A stretch of 64,000 nt of DNA from Methylobacillus flagellatus KT. Lineage in GTDB: Bacteria; Pseudomonadota; Gammaproteobacteria; Burkholderiales; Methylophilaceae. The stretch's first letter is position 1. Each line of letters starts with the position of its first letter. The notes under the pieces are model-generated. The model ran no database searches. It worked only from the letters and a program-made list of their open reading frames with translations, and had not been told where the DNA came from. This document shows positions 34,617 to 41,922 of the stretch, one piece after another. The translations under genes were made by a program, and so were the position numbers. The DNA lies in NCBI RefSeq assembly GCF_000013705.1, contig NC_007947.1:124001-188000 (forward strand), read 5' to 3'.

Positions 34617-36656
34617 GTGAGCATTGCCAACAACCCATTGCTGGATTTTTCCGGCTTGCCCCAGTTCGACCAAATCAAGGCTGAACATGTCACCCCTGCG
34701 GTGGACCACTTGCTGGAAAAGGGCAAGGCCCTGATAGAAACCCTGGTCACAGACCCTGCGCCGCCCACTTGGGAAAACTTCGTGCGTCCGCTGGAGGATT
34801 TCGAGGAGCAGATCTCGCGCGCCTGGTCGCAAGTCGGCCATCTCAATGCCGTGGTCAACAGCCCGGAGTTGCGCGAGGCCTACAATCAAAACCTGCCCAA
34901 GCTCACTGCATTCTATGCAGACCTCTCACAGGACGAGCGCCTGTATGCCAAGTTCCGCGCCATCAAGGCCAGCGCTGCCTATGAACAGCTCAACACTGCC
35001 CAGCGCAAGATCGTCGATAACGAATTGCGTGATTTCCGCCTCGGCGGCGCCGAGTTGCCGGCAGACAAGAAGGCCCGCTTCAAGGCGATCCAGGAAGAGC
35101 TTTCCACCCTGGCCGCCAAGTTCGAGGAAAACCTGCTCGACACTACCAACGACTATGCCTTGTTCATCGAGGACGAAGCCCAGCTGCAAGGCATCCCCCA
35201 AGATGCCTTGCAGGCTGCGGCTGAAGCCGCCAAGGCCGATGGGAAGACCGGCTGGAAGTTCACCCTGCACTTCCCCTCCTATATGCCGGTGTTGCAATAT
35301 GCCGACAATCGCGAACTGCGTGAAACCCTCTACCGCGCCTATGCCACCCGCGCTTCCGAGTTCGGCAAACCGGAATGGGACAACACCGAGATCATCCGCG
35401 ATATCCTCACTCTGCGCCACGAAGCTGCCTTGCTGCTGGGCTATCGCAACTATGCCGAAGTCTCGCTTGCCACCAAGATGGCAGAAACCCCGGCCCAGGT
35501 GGAAGAGTTCCTCAACAACCTCGCTGAGCGCGCCAAGCCTTTCGCCGAGCGCGACATGCAGGAGCTCAGCCAATATGCCGCTGACAAGCTGGGTCTGCCT
35601 GAGCTGCAGGCATGGGATATCGCCTATGCCTCCGAGAAACTGCGCGAGGAAAAGTACGCGTTCTCCGATCAGGAGGTGAAGCAATACTTTCCCGAGCAAC
35701 AAGTGCTGCAGGGCCTGTTCAAGGTCACCGAGACCATCTTTGGCCTGCAGGTGCGCAAGAAGGAAGCACCAGTCTGGCACAAGGACGTCAGTTTCTACGA
35801 AATCACTACCCCGGCAGGGGAGCCAGTGGGCCAGTTTTACCTCGACCTCTACGCGCGCAACAACAAGCGCGGTGGCGCCTGGATGGACGAAGCCATCACC
35901 CGCCGCAGGAAGAACCACGGCGTCGAAATTCCCGTGGCTTACCTTACCTGCAATTTCTCCGCGCCGGTCGGCGGCAAGCCCGCCCTGTTCACGCATGACG
36001 AAGTCATCACCATGTTTCACGAGTTCGGCCATGGCCTGCACCACATGCTGACCCGCGTCGAGGATTATGGTGTATCCGGCATCAAGGGCGTGGAGTGGGA
36101 TGCTGTGGAACTGCCCAGCCAGTTCATGGAAAACTTCTGCTGGGAATGGGACGTGCTGCGTCACATGACCAGGCACGTCGATACCGGCGAGCATTTACCC
36201 AAGGCACTGTTCGACAAGATGGTCGCTGCCAAGAATTTTCAGGCCGGCATGCAGACCGTACGCCAGATCGAGTTCTCCCTGTTCGACATGCGTCTGCATT
36301 CCGACTTCAGCGAATACGACACCACCACAGCACTTGAGCTCATCGAAGCCATCCGCGACGAAGTCGCCGTGGTGCGTCCGCCCAAGTGGAACCGCTTCCC
36401 CAACAATTTCTCGCACATCTTCGCAGGTGGTTATGCGGCCGGCTATTACAGTTACAAATGGGCGGAAGTGCTCTCCGCAGATGCCTACAGCATGTTCGAG
36501 GAAAACGGCGTGCTTTCCGCGGAAACCGGCAAGCGCTTCTGGAACGAAATCCTCGCCCAGGGCGGCTCGCGCCCCGCGCTGGAATCGTTCATCGCGTTCC
36601 GGGGCAGGGCGCCGAGCATTGATGCCTTGCTACGGCATAACGGGATGACGGCTTGA
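34617..36656 (+). CDS. prlC: oligopeptidase A (M3 family metallopeptidase)
   Basis: A 679-residue cytoplasmic zinc endopeptidase degrading oligopeptides, including cleaved signal peptides. The catalytic motif HEFGHGLHHML lies at about residue 469, with the downstream Glu in VEWDAVELPSQFMENFCWEW. The N-terminal DFSGLPQFDQIKAEHVTPAV is characteristic of PrlC/OpdA. The start is GTG with AAGGA upstream. Length matches the family. Confidence 0.96.
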   Translation: MSIANNPLLDFSGLPQFDQIKAEHVTPAVDHLLEKGKALIETLVTDPAPPTWENFVRPLEDFEEQISRAWSQVGHLNAVVNSPELREAYNQNLPKLTAFYADLSQDERLYAKFRAIKASAAYEQLNTAQRKIVDNELRDFRLGGAELPADKKARFKAIQEELSTLAAKFEENLLDTTNDYALFIEDEAQLQGIPQDALQAAAEAAKADGKTGWKFTLHFPSYMPVLQYADNRELRETLYRAYATRASEFGKPEWDNTEIIRDILTLRHEAALLLGYRNYAEVSLATKMAETPAQVEEFLNNLAERAKPFAERDMQELSQYAADKLGLPELQAWDIAYASEKLREEKYAFSDQEVKQYFPEQQVLQGLFKVTETIFGLQVRKKEAPVWHKDVSFYEITTPAGEPVGQFYLDLYARNNKRGGAWMDEAITRRRKNHGVEIPVAYLTCNFSAPVGGKPALFTHDEVITMFHEFGHGLHHMLTRVEDYGVSGIKGVEWDAVELPSQFMENFCWEWDVLRHMTRHVDTGEHLPKALFDKMVAAKNFQAGMQTVRQIEFSLFDMRLHSDFSEYDTTTALELIEAIRDEVAVVRPPKWNRFPNNFSHIFAGGYAAGYYSYKWAEVLSADAYSMFEENGVLSAETGKRFWNEILAQGGSRPALESFIAFRGRAPSIDALLRHNGMTA

Positions 36657-36807
36657 ACACGATACAGGCATGATGGTCGTGTCCTGCTTTTATAGTGGCA
36701 TGCAGGAGGTGCGGCATAACCGGTTAGAACCATGATGATGCTCTTCCAGCATGCAGAGAAGGCTGGTTTTGCTGACGAGTCACTTTCGCTACAGATAATT
36801 ATTGGCC

Positions 36808-36847
36808 AATGTTGTCCTGACCATCTATGCCATGTCAGGACAACATT
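36808..36847. repeat. perfect 14-bp inverted repeat after prlC
   Basis: Arms AATGTTGTCCTGAC (36808-36821) and GTCAGGACAACATT (36834-36847) are exact reverse complements around a 12-nt loop. It lies in the 214-bp gap between the convergent prlC and PEP-CTERM genes and may be a terminator without a U-tract, for both directions, or a protein-binding or REP-like element. Confidence 0.6.
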
Positions 36848-36870
36848 ACTGGGGTGGCCATGAGGGTGTA

Positions 36871-37515
36871 TCAGGACTTTCTAATCCTCATCAACCCTAA
36901 CAATCCCAGACCGGCCATCAGCATCGCCAGTGAGCCCGGCTCAGGAACGGCCGTGACGGTATAGCTGATATTGTCAATGCCAACATTGTAGGCGCTGTTG
37001 TACCACTCGATGGTGATATTGCTGCCGATGCCTGCTGCACCGAAAGCCGAGAAAGTGCTGGCGAGGTTACCAGTGCCGATAATGCCCTCGAAGGCATATG
37101 TGTCTATGCCATTGGATACTGTTAAATGCGTATAACGTGCACTGGATGGATATGCGCCGAGATCCAAGCTATCGAGATTGATGAAATAGCCATCCGTTGC
37201 AGCCAGGATGATACGCCCTCGGGAGTTGCTGTCGTTTCCACCGGCCCACAGGATATTTTCTAGTTGGTTGTAACTGGTGCTCCAGAATTGCAGACTGGTG
37301 TTGTCGGTGTTGGCATTGAGATAACTGACGTCCACTTCGGCCGTATCACCGTAATTCTGGTTGATATATGAGTAATTGCTGCAGGGCGAGAACGCACCAG
37401 AGCCGTCGATGTTGGCGCTACATATGTTGCTTTCTGAAAAATCCAGGGTGCCGGCCATGGCCCCGCCAGATAGTTGCAAACCCAAGAGTAAGCCGAGCAG
37501 TGCGGCTGCTTTCAT
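36871..37515 (-). CDS. PEP-CTERM sorting domain protein
   Basis: A 214-residue secreted protein with a signal peptide (MKAAALLGLLLGLQLSGGAMA), a Ser/Asn/Tyr-rich body and the C-terminal tripartite sorting tag: VPEPGSLAMLMAGLGLLGLM followed by RIRKS. PEP-CTERM proteins are processed by EpsH-type exosortases and go to the outer envelope or exopolysaccharide matrix. No exosortase gene is in the window. The body is not recognisable. The Asn- and Tyr-rich composition differs from neighbouring genes. Confidence 0.9.
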   Translation of the reverse strand: MKAAALLGLLLGLQLSGGAMAGTLDFSESNICSANIDGSGAFSPCSNYSYINQNYGDTAEVDVSYLNANTDNTSLQFWSTSYNQLENILWAGGNDSNSRGRIILAATDGYFINLDSLDLGAYPSSARYTHLTVSNGIDTYAFEGIIGTGNLASTFSAFGAAGIGSNITIEWYNSAYNVGIDNISYTVTAVPEPGSLAMLMAGLGLLGLMRIRKS

Positions 37516-37557
37516 TTTTATCCCCTTTAATGTGAAATTGAATGCGTTGCACTCGAT

Positions 37558-37614
37558 GTGAGTGTACGCTCACTTCTTGATTGAATTGTAAAAGGATATA
37601 TTGAAATAGAGCAA
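37558..37614 (-). promoter_or_regulatory. promoter and palindromic operator of the PEP-CTERM gene
   Basis: On the minus strand TTGCTC and TACAAT are spaced by 18 bp (37609-37614 and 37585-37590), a reasonable sigma-70 promoter. About 12 bp downstream is the near-perfect palindrome GTGAGCGTACACTCAC (37558-37573), placed over the likely start site, so a repressor could bind there. It is 42 bp before the start codon. Confidence 0.5.
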
Positions 37615-37619
37615 GTGAT

Positions 37620-38135
37620 GGACATAGTCCATTCGGGCTAGGTGGAATGATGCCACCCTGGAGTATTGAGTTTGATGATATATGATCATCAAATTGATTA
37701 TTTCCAGCTTTTTTGTATGCCGTAATTGCAGTTGCAGGGCTTTGTACCGAGCAACTCAGTGCGTGCCTGGCCGACAACACCAGCGGCAAGGTTGAGCTTT
37801 AGAAAGATGCATCTGGCGGGACGATCGGCATGTGCCATTTCCCTCAGAGAACGGTCATGTAAGAGTGGCCGTACGATGTGTGGTATTTGAATAATCCCTG
37901 TTCGATTTATTTCCTTCTCAACGCCAGTGGGGAGCATTGTCGCTGCTTCCTGGTACCCAGCCGTTTTCCTCTCATCACACGCTGTGTAGGCGTTGTCTCC
38001 AGGTTGTGTTTCGTGCTCTGCCTGCGCTTCACAGCCATTGATCCAATGGATGGCTGACGCAATATCCTTGCAAATAACGTGGGCTTTTCAGCGAGTTTCT
38101 CGAGTTTTTGTGCACAAACCGTACATTTGAACGGT
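37620..38135. repeat. series of short inverted repeats in the intergenic region before the amide operon
   Basis: The roughly 690-bp gap between the PEP-CTERM gene and the binding-protein gene holds no convincing gene. It contains several palindromes: GGACATAGTCC (37620-37630), GGTGG-N7-CCACC (37641-37657), TTTGATGA-N7-TCATCAAA (37671-37693), TTTGTGCACAAA (38107-38118) and ACCGT-N8-ACGGT (38118-38135). The last two lie 70-100 bp before the operon start and are good candidates for regulator binding sites. Confidence 0.45.
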
Positions 38136-38204
38136 GTTTTTCTGATTTTCCGCTCGCTAGACTTTGACTCATCTTAATTTCAAGTCACGAGCGGAGAAAT
38201 CAGT

Positions 38205-39503
38205 ATGGACACGAATTTTGAGCGTAGGCGAATCATGCAGATGCTTGCAGCGGCTTCTGCCGCAGCGGCAGTACCCATCGGGACAATTGCGGCCGCAGCG
38301 GATGGTGCGGCGCCGAAGAAACCTACTGGCAAGCCCATTGTGCTGGGTCTGACAATTTCGACTACTGCGGCGGCAGGGGTGGCTGATCATGCTGACCACA
38401 TGAATGGCTCGTTGCTTGCGCAGGAGGAGATCAATGCCAATGGCGGCATCCTTGGCCGGCCATTGGAGCTGAGGCCAGTCGATGTCGATTTGCTCTCTGC
38501 GGAAAGCTGCCAGGCTTCTATCCGCAAACTGGTTGACCTGAAGGTACATGCGATCAGTTCGCCTTTCCTGTTTGTGCCGATCCCCGCCATGGATGCCTCG
38601 GCCAACTACAAGTGTCCGTACGTCAATGGCAATACCCAGCGTGCAGCTACCGACATGGTCGCCAAGCATCCCGAGAAGTACAACCATATTTTCCAGATGG
38701 ACCCGTCAGAGGTGTTCTATGGCGAGACCTTCCCGGTGTTTCTCGAGAGCCTGGCGGACAGTGGCAACTGGAAGCCCAAGAACAACAAGGTGCATATCGT
38801 TCAGGAACAGATTGCCTACTGCCAGACGATTTCACGCGCCTGCCAGGAGGCGCTCAAGAAGAGCCGTTTCGAGCTGGCCAAGGTGACCGATATCCAGTAC
38901 CCGGTACAGGATTGGGGCAGCGTGATCCGTGACATCAAGAAAACGGGCGCAGGGACGGTGATGATGGACCATTGGGTGGCTGCCGAGTATGCGGCCTTCT
39001 GCAAGCAGTTCCGGGCCAACCCGCTCAAGGGGACATTGATCTATCTGCAGTACGGTCCGTCGCAACCTGAGTTTCTGGAACTCACCGGCAAGGCAGCAGA
39101 AGGCTTTGTCTGGAGCACGATGCTGGGCGTGTATGCCGACAAGAAAGGGCAGGCTTTCCGCGATAAGTACCAGAAGCGGTTCCCGGGAAAGACGATGGGG
39201 CTGTGCTACACCGGCGGCGGTTATGACATCGCCTACATGATGGCGCAGGCATGGAATGCCGTAGGCAATCCCGATGACTTCAAGGCCGTGAACGATTACA
39301 TCCGCAAGACTGCATTCCGTGGCGTATGCGGCTGGTCGTACATGAACAATCCCCGGCAGGAGGCGCGTCATTTCCCACTCGGGACGGACAGCATCGAGAG
39401 CGGCATGAGCCAGCTTTACTTCCAGATCCAGGATGGCAAGAACAAGATCATTTACCCGCCACAACTCAAAGAGGCAGATTTCCGGCTAACGCCTTGGATG
39501 TAA
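38205..39503 (+). CDS. amide/urea-type ABC transporter substrate-binding protein (FmdD/UrtA-like)
   Basis: A 432-residue periplasmic binding protein of the Leu/Ile/Val/urea/amide class. The N-terminus has a twin-arginine-like segment (ERRRIMQMLAAAS) then a cleavable region, so Tat export is possible. The body shows KPIVLGLTISTTAAAGVADH, EEINANGGILGRPLELRPVD and KAAEGFVWSTMLGVY. The closest described systems are FmdD of Methylophilus (short amides and urea) and UrtA. GGAG precedes the start. The transporter and DMFase genes downstream make a short amide or DMF the likely ligand (inference). Confidence 0.85.
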   Translation: MDTNFERRRIMQMLAAASAAAAVPIGTIAAAADGAAPKKPTGKPIVLGLTISTTAAAGVADHADHMNGSLLAQEEINANGGILGRPLELRPVDVDLLSAESCQASIRKLVDLKVHAISSPFLFVPIPAMDASANYKCPYVNGNTQRAATDMVAKHPEKYNHIFQMDPSEVFYGETFPVFLESLADSGNWKPKNNKVHIVQEQIAYCQTISRACQEALKKSRFELAKVTDIQYPVQDWGSVIRDIKKTGAGTVMMDHWVAAEYAAFCKQFRANPLKGTLIYLQYGPSQPEFLELTGKAAEGFVWSTMLGVYADKKGQAFRDKYQKRFPGKTMGLCYTGGGYDIAYMMAQAWNAVGNPDDFKAVNDYIRKTAFRGVCGWSYMNNPRQEARHFPLGTDSIESGMSQLYFQIQDGKNKIIYPPQLKEADFRLTPWM

Positions 39504-39538
39504 CCAGGCTTTTACAGACGATTTGATGGGTGTGGGTG

Positions 39539-40255
39539 ATGACAGCTTTATTTGAAGGCAGGGATATCAAGCTAGAGCTTGGCGGCAGGGAGATCCTGAA
39601 AGGTATTTCTCTCTCGGTGGAAAAGGGTGAGGTGATGGGCATCATCGGCCCCAACGGGGCGGGCAAGACCAGCCTGTTCGAGGTGTTGAGTGGCCGCATA
39701 TTCCCCAAGAGCGGGCAGGTGACGTTCAAGGGGCAGGATGTGACTTCCCTGCCGCTCTTCAAGCGGGCGCGCCTTGGTATCGGGCGTACTTACCAGACGC
39801 CGCTGGTGCCGGACGAACTCAAGGTAGGGGAGGTACTCAAGGCAGCACGCCAGGCCTACCTGCCTTATCTCACCAGCCATGATGCCGAATGGGGGCTGGA
39901 TCTGGTGAATCTGCATGTGGATTTTGACCAGTATGCCCGCGAGTTGGAAACGCTGAACCGCCGCAAGTTATTGCTGGCGTGCCTGCTGATGCGGCGTCCG
40001 CCCTTGCTGTTGCTTGATGAGCCGGCAGCAGGCTTGATCAACTCCGAGGTCGATGAGCTGGATCACCTGATGCGCAAGCTTTCAAAGGAAATGGGCGTGT
40101 CCATCATCATTGTGGAGCACCGCATGGAGCTGCTGGAGATGATTGCGGACCGCGTCATGGTCATGGATGCAGGGGAGCAGATTGCCGAGGGGACGCTGGC
40201 CAGTGTCCTCGCCAACCCGCAGGTCCATGCCGCCTATTTCGAGAATGTCGAGTAA
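39539..40255 (+). CDS. ABC transporter ATPase, LivG/UrtD-type (amide uptake)
   Basis: A 238-residue ATPase. Walker A is [17 protein letters not shown] and Walker B LLLLDEPAAGLINSEVDEL. The signature region (ELETLNRRKLLLACLLMRRP) lacks the usual LSGGQ and reads LNRRK, a notable deviation. The following NSEVDELDHLM and SIIIVEHRMELLEMI are LivG-like. The start at 39539 is 35 bp after the binding-protein stop. It works with the second ATPase and the two permeases that follow. Confidence 0.87.
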   Translation: MTALFEGRDIKLELGGREILKGISLSVEKGEVMGIIGPNGAGKTSLFEVLSGRIFPKSGQVTFKGQDVTSLPLFKRARLGIGRTYQTPLVPDELKVGEVLKAARQAYLPYLTSHDAEWGLDLVNLHVDFDQYARELETLNRRKLLLACLLMRRPPLLLLDEPAAGLINSEVDELDHLMRKLSKEMGVSIIIVEHRMELLEMIADRVMVMDAGEQIAEGTLASVLANPQVHAAYFENVE

Positions 40256-40302
40256 CCACATGAGGAAGAAGATGAACAAGGACATTCAATGGGAGGTAGG
40301 CC

Positions 40303-41028
40303 GTGAGTGAGCGAAAGGAAATTCTCAACATTCAGGGCCTTTCCGCAGGATGGGGGCCGATGCGGGTGATTCATGACCTGGATCTGGTGGTGTATGCCGG
40401 TGAGCGCATTGGCATCGTGGGGTTGAACGGTCATGGCAAGTCCACCCTGTTTTCCGCCATTGCCGGCATGACGGACTGGCAACGTGGTTCCATCAAGCTC
40501 AATGGCAAGGAAGTGGGCGGCACGCGCAGCCAAGGGCCCGGACGCTACACGCATCTGGTGGTGAGGCAGGGATTGGCGCTCATGCCGCAGGGCGATGAGA
40601 TATTTACCGGCCTGACCGTGGAAGAGCATCTGGATAGCGGCGCCTTCACGCCGGCGGCATGGCGCGATCGCAAGGCGCGCAAGGAAAAGATACTGGAGAT
40701 CTTCCCGCCACTGCGGAAGTTGATGAGTACGCCGGTCGGGCGTCTGTCAGGCGGCGAGCGGCGCATGGTGTCTCTCGGACGCGGTTTGATGTCGGATGCC
40801 TCTCTCTTGCTGGTGGATGAGCCCTCGCTGGGGCTGGCTCCCAAGATCGGCAAGGGGGTGATGAAGGCCCTGATGGAAATCGAGCTGGGCAATTCCGCCA
40901 TGATCATTGCAGAGCAAAACATGGCTTTGCTCGAAGGGCAGGTCGACAGGGTGATCGGCATGCATGTGGGGAAACTGAAAGGCGAGGCATCCACTTCGCT
41001 TGCCCATGAAATGAAGAGGGAGATATAG
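40303..41028 (+). CDS. ABC transporter ATPase, LivF/UrtE-type (amide uptake)
   Basis: A 241-residue ATPase. The Walker A motif is GIVGLNGHGKSTLFSAI (the usual NGAGKT reads NGHGKS), the signature VGRLSGGERRMVSLGRGL and Walker B LLLVDEPSLGLAPKI; EQNMALLEGQVDRVIGM is LivF-typical. The GTG start is preceded by GGGAGG. A 16-codon mini-ORF at 40260-40310 ends over its start and could couple translation. The permease gene follows 4 bp later. Confidence 0.87.
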   Translation: MSERKEILNIQGLSAGWGPMRVIHDLDLVVYAGERIGIVGLNGHGKSTLFSAIAGMTDWQRGSIKLNGKEVGGTRSQGPGRYTHLVVRQGLALMPQGDEIFTGLTVEEHLDSGAFTPAAWRDRKARKEKILEIFPPLRKLMSTPVGRLSGGERRMVSLGRGLMSDASLLLVDEPSLGLAPKIGKGVMKALMEIELGNSAMIIAEQNMALLEGQVDRVIGMHVGKLKGEASTSLAHEMKREI

Positions 41029-41032
41029 GGCC

Positions 41033-41920
41033 ATGGACATTGATATCGGTTTTGTTGCCATCACGGCGGTTACGCTGGCCTGTATATACGGCACCCTGGC
41101 TATCGGGGTGTCGATCACATGGTCCAGCCTGGGCCTGATTAATATGAGTTACGGATTTACTTTCGCGACAGCAGGTTACGGCGCCTGGCTCGTCAGTGAG
41201 TATATTTCCTCGTTGGGCCCGGTCGTGATCCTTGGCGGCATCCTGACCGGCGCGCTGGTCGGGGTGCTGGTATGCGCGGTGGCCTTCATCCCTATCCACG
41301 ACAAGCCTAATTTTACGGTACGCGGGTTGATTGCATCGCTGGCGTTGAGCCTGATCGGCACCCAGGCCCTGCTGTATTTCTTCGGGCCGCAATCGAAAAC
41401 GCTGCCGCCCCTGTTTGGCGACTGGGAACTTGAGCTGGGCGAAGTGGTGCTCACTGCCGACAAGGGCGGCGCCATCCTGACCTCCATCCTGATGCTTACC
41501 CTGGCCTTATGGTGGTTGCGCTCCAGTCGCCGCGGGCTGGAAATCCGCGCCATGATGATGAACCCGCATGCAGCCTCGCTGGTAGGCATAGGCGTCAGGC
41601 GTACTGGATTCTATGTCATGGCCCTGACCGGCGGGCTGGCTGGCCTTGCATCCGTCCTGCTGTCGCAAACTTACTTCGTCAGCCCGTTTTCCGGCGTCAC
41701 CCCGCTGATCAAGGGCTTGAGCGTGGCTTTGTGCGGCGGGTTGGGCAGCGTCGGCGGCGCCATGATTGCTGCGGTCATGATCGGCGTCAATGAGGCGCTG
41801 ACGGCCGATATCCTCGGTGGCCAATACATCCTGATCACCCAGTTCCTGCTGATCATACTGGTGCTGATCATCCGTCCGCGCGGTATCGCCGGCATTCTCG
41901 ATAAACAACGCGAGGCGTAA
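41033..41920 (+). CDS. ABC transporter permease, LivH/UrtB-type (amide uptake)
   Basis: A 295-residue inner-membrane permease with about eight spans. Family features include GLINMSYGFTFATAGYGAWL near the N-terminus, LEIRAMMMNPHAASLVGIG, GGLAGLASVLLSQTYFVSP and LSVALCGGLGSVGGAMIAAV near the end. It resembles FmdE/UrtB. It pairs with the following LivM-type permease, whose gene begins 2 bp after this stop. Confidence 0.88.
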   Translation: MDIDIGFVAITAVTLACIYGTLAIGVSITWSSLGLINMSYGFTFATAGYGAWLVSEYISSLGPVVILGGILTGALVGVLVCAVAFIPIHDKPNFTVRGLIASLALSLIGTQALLYFFGPQSKTLPPLFGDWELELGEVVLTADKGGAILTSILMLTLALWWLRSSRRGLEIRAMMMNPHAASLVGIGVRRTGFYVMALTGGLAGLASVLLSQTYFVSPFSGVTPLIKGLSVALCGGLGSVGGAMIAAVMIGVNEALTADILGGQYILITQFLLIILVLIIRPRGIAGILDKQREA

Positions 41921-41922
41921 TC

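Noticed and set aside
34926..36194. 422-codon open frame opposite prlC
   Set aside because: Antisense shadow of the oligopeptidase gene.
37698..37937. 79-codon minus-strand ORF in the intergenic region before the amide operon
   Set aside because: No Shine-Dalgarno, no family resemblance; the region is better explained as regulatory DNA.
37941..37960. Sigma-54-like GG-N10-GC spacing upstream of the amide operon
   Set aside because: Only the spacing fits; the -24 and -12 elements are poor, unlike the site at 47328-47346.
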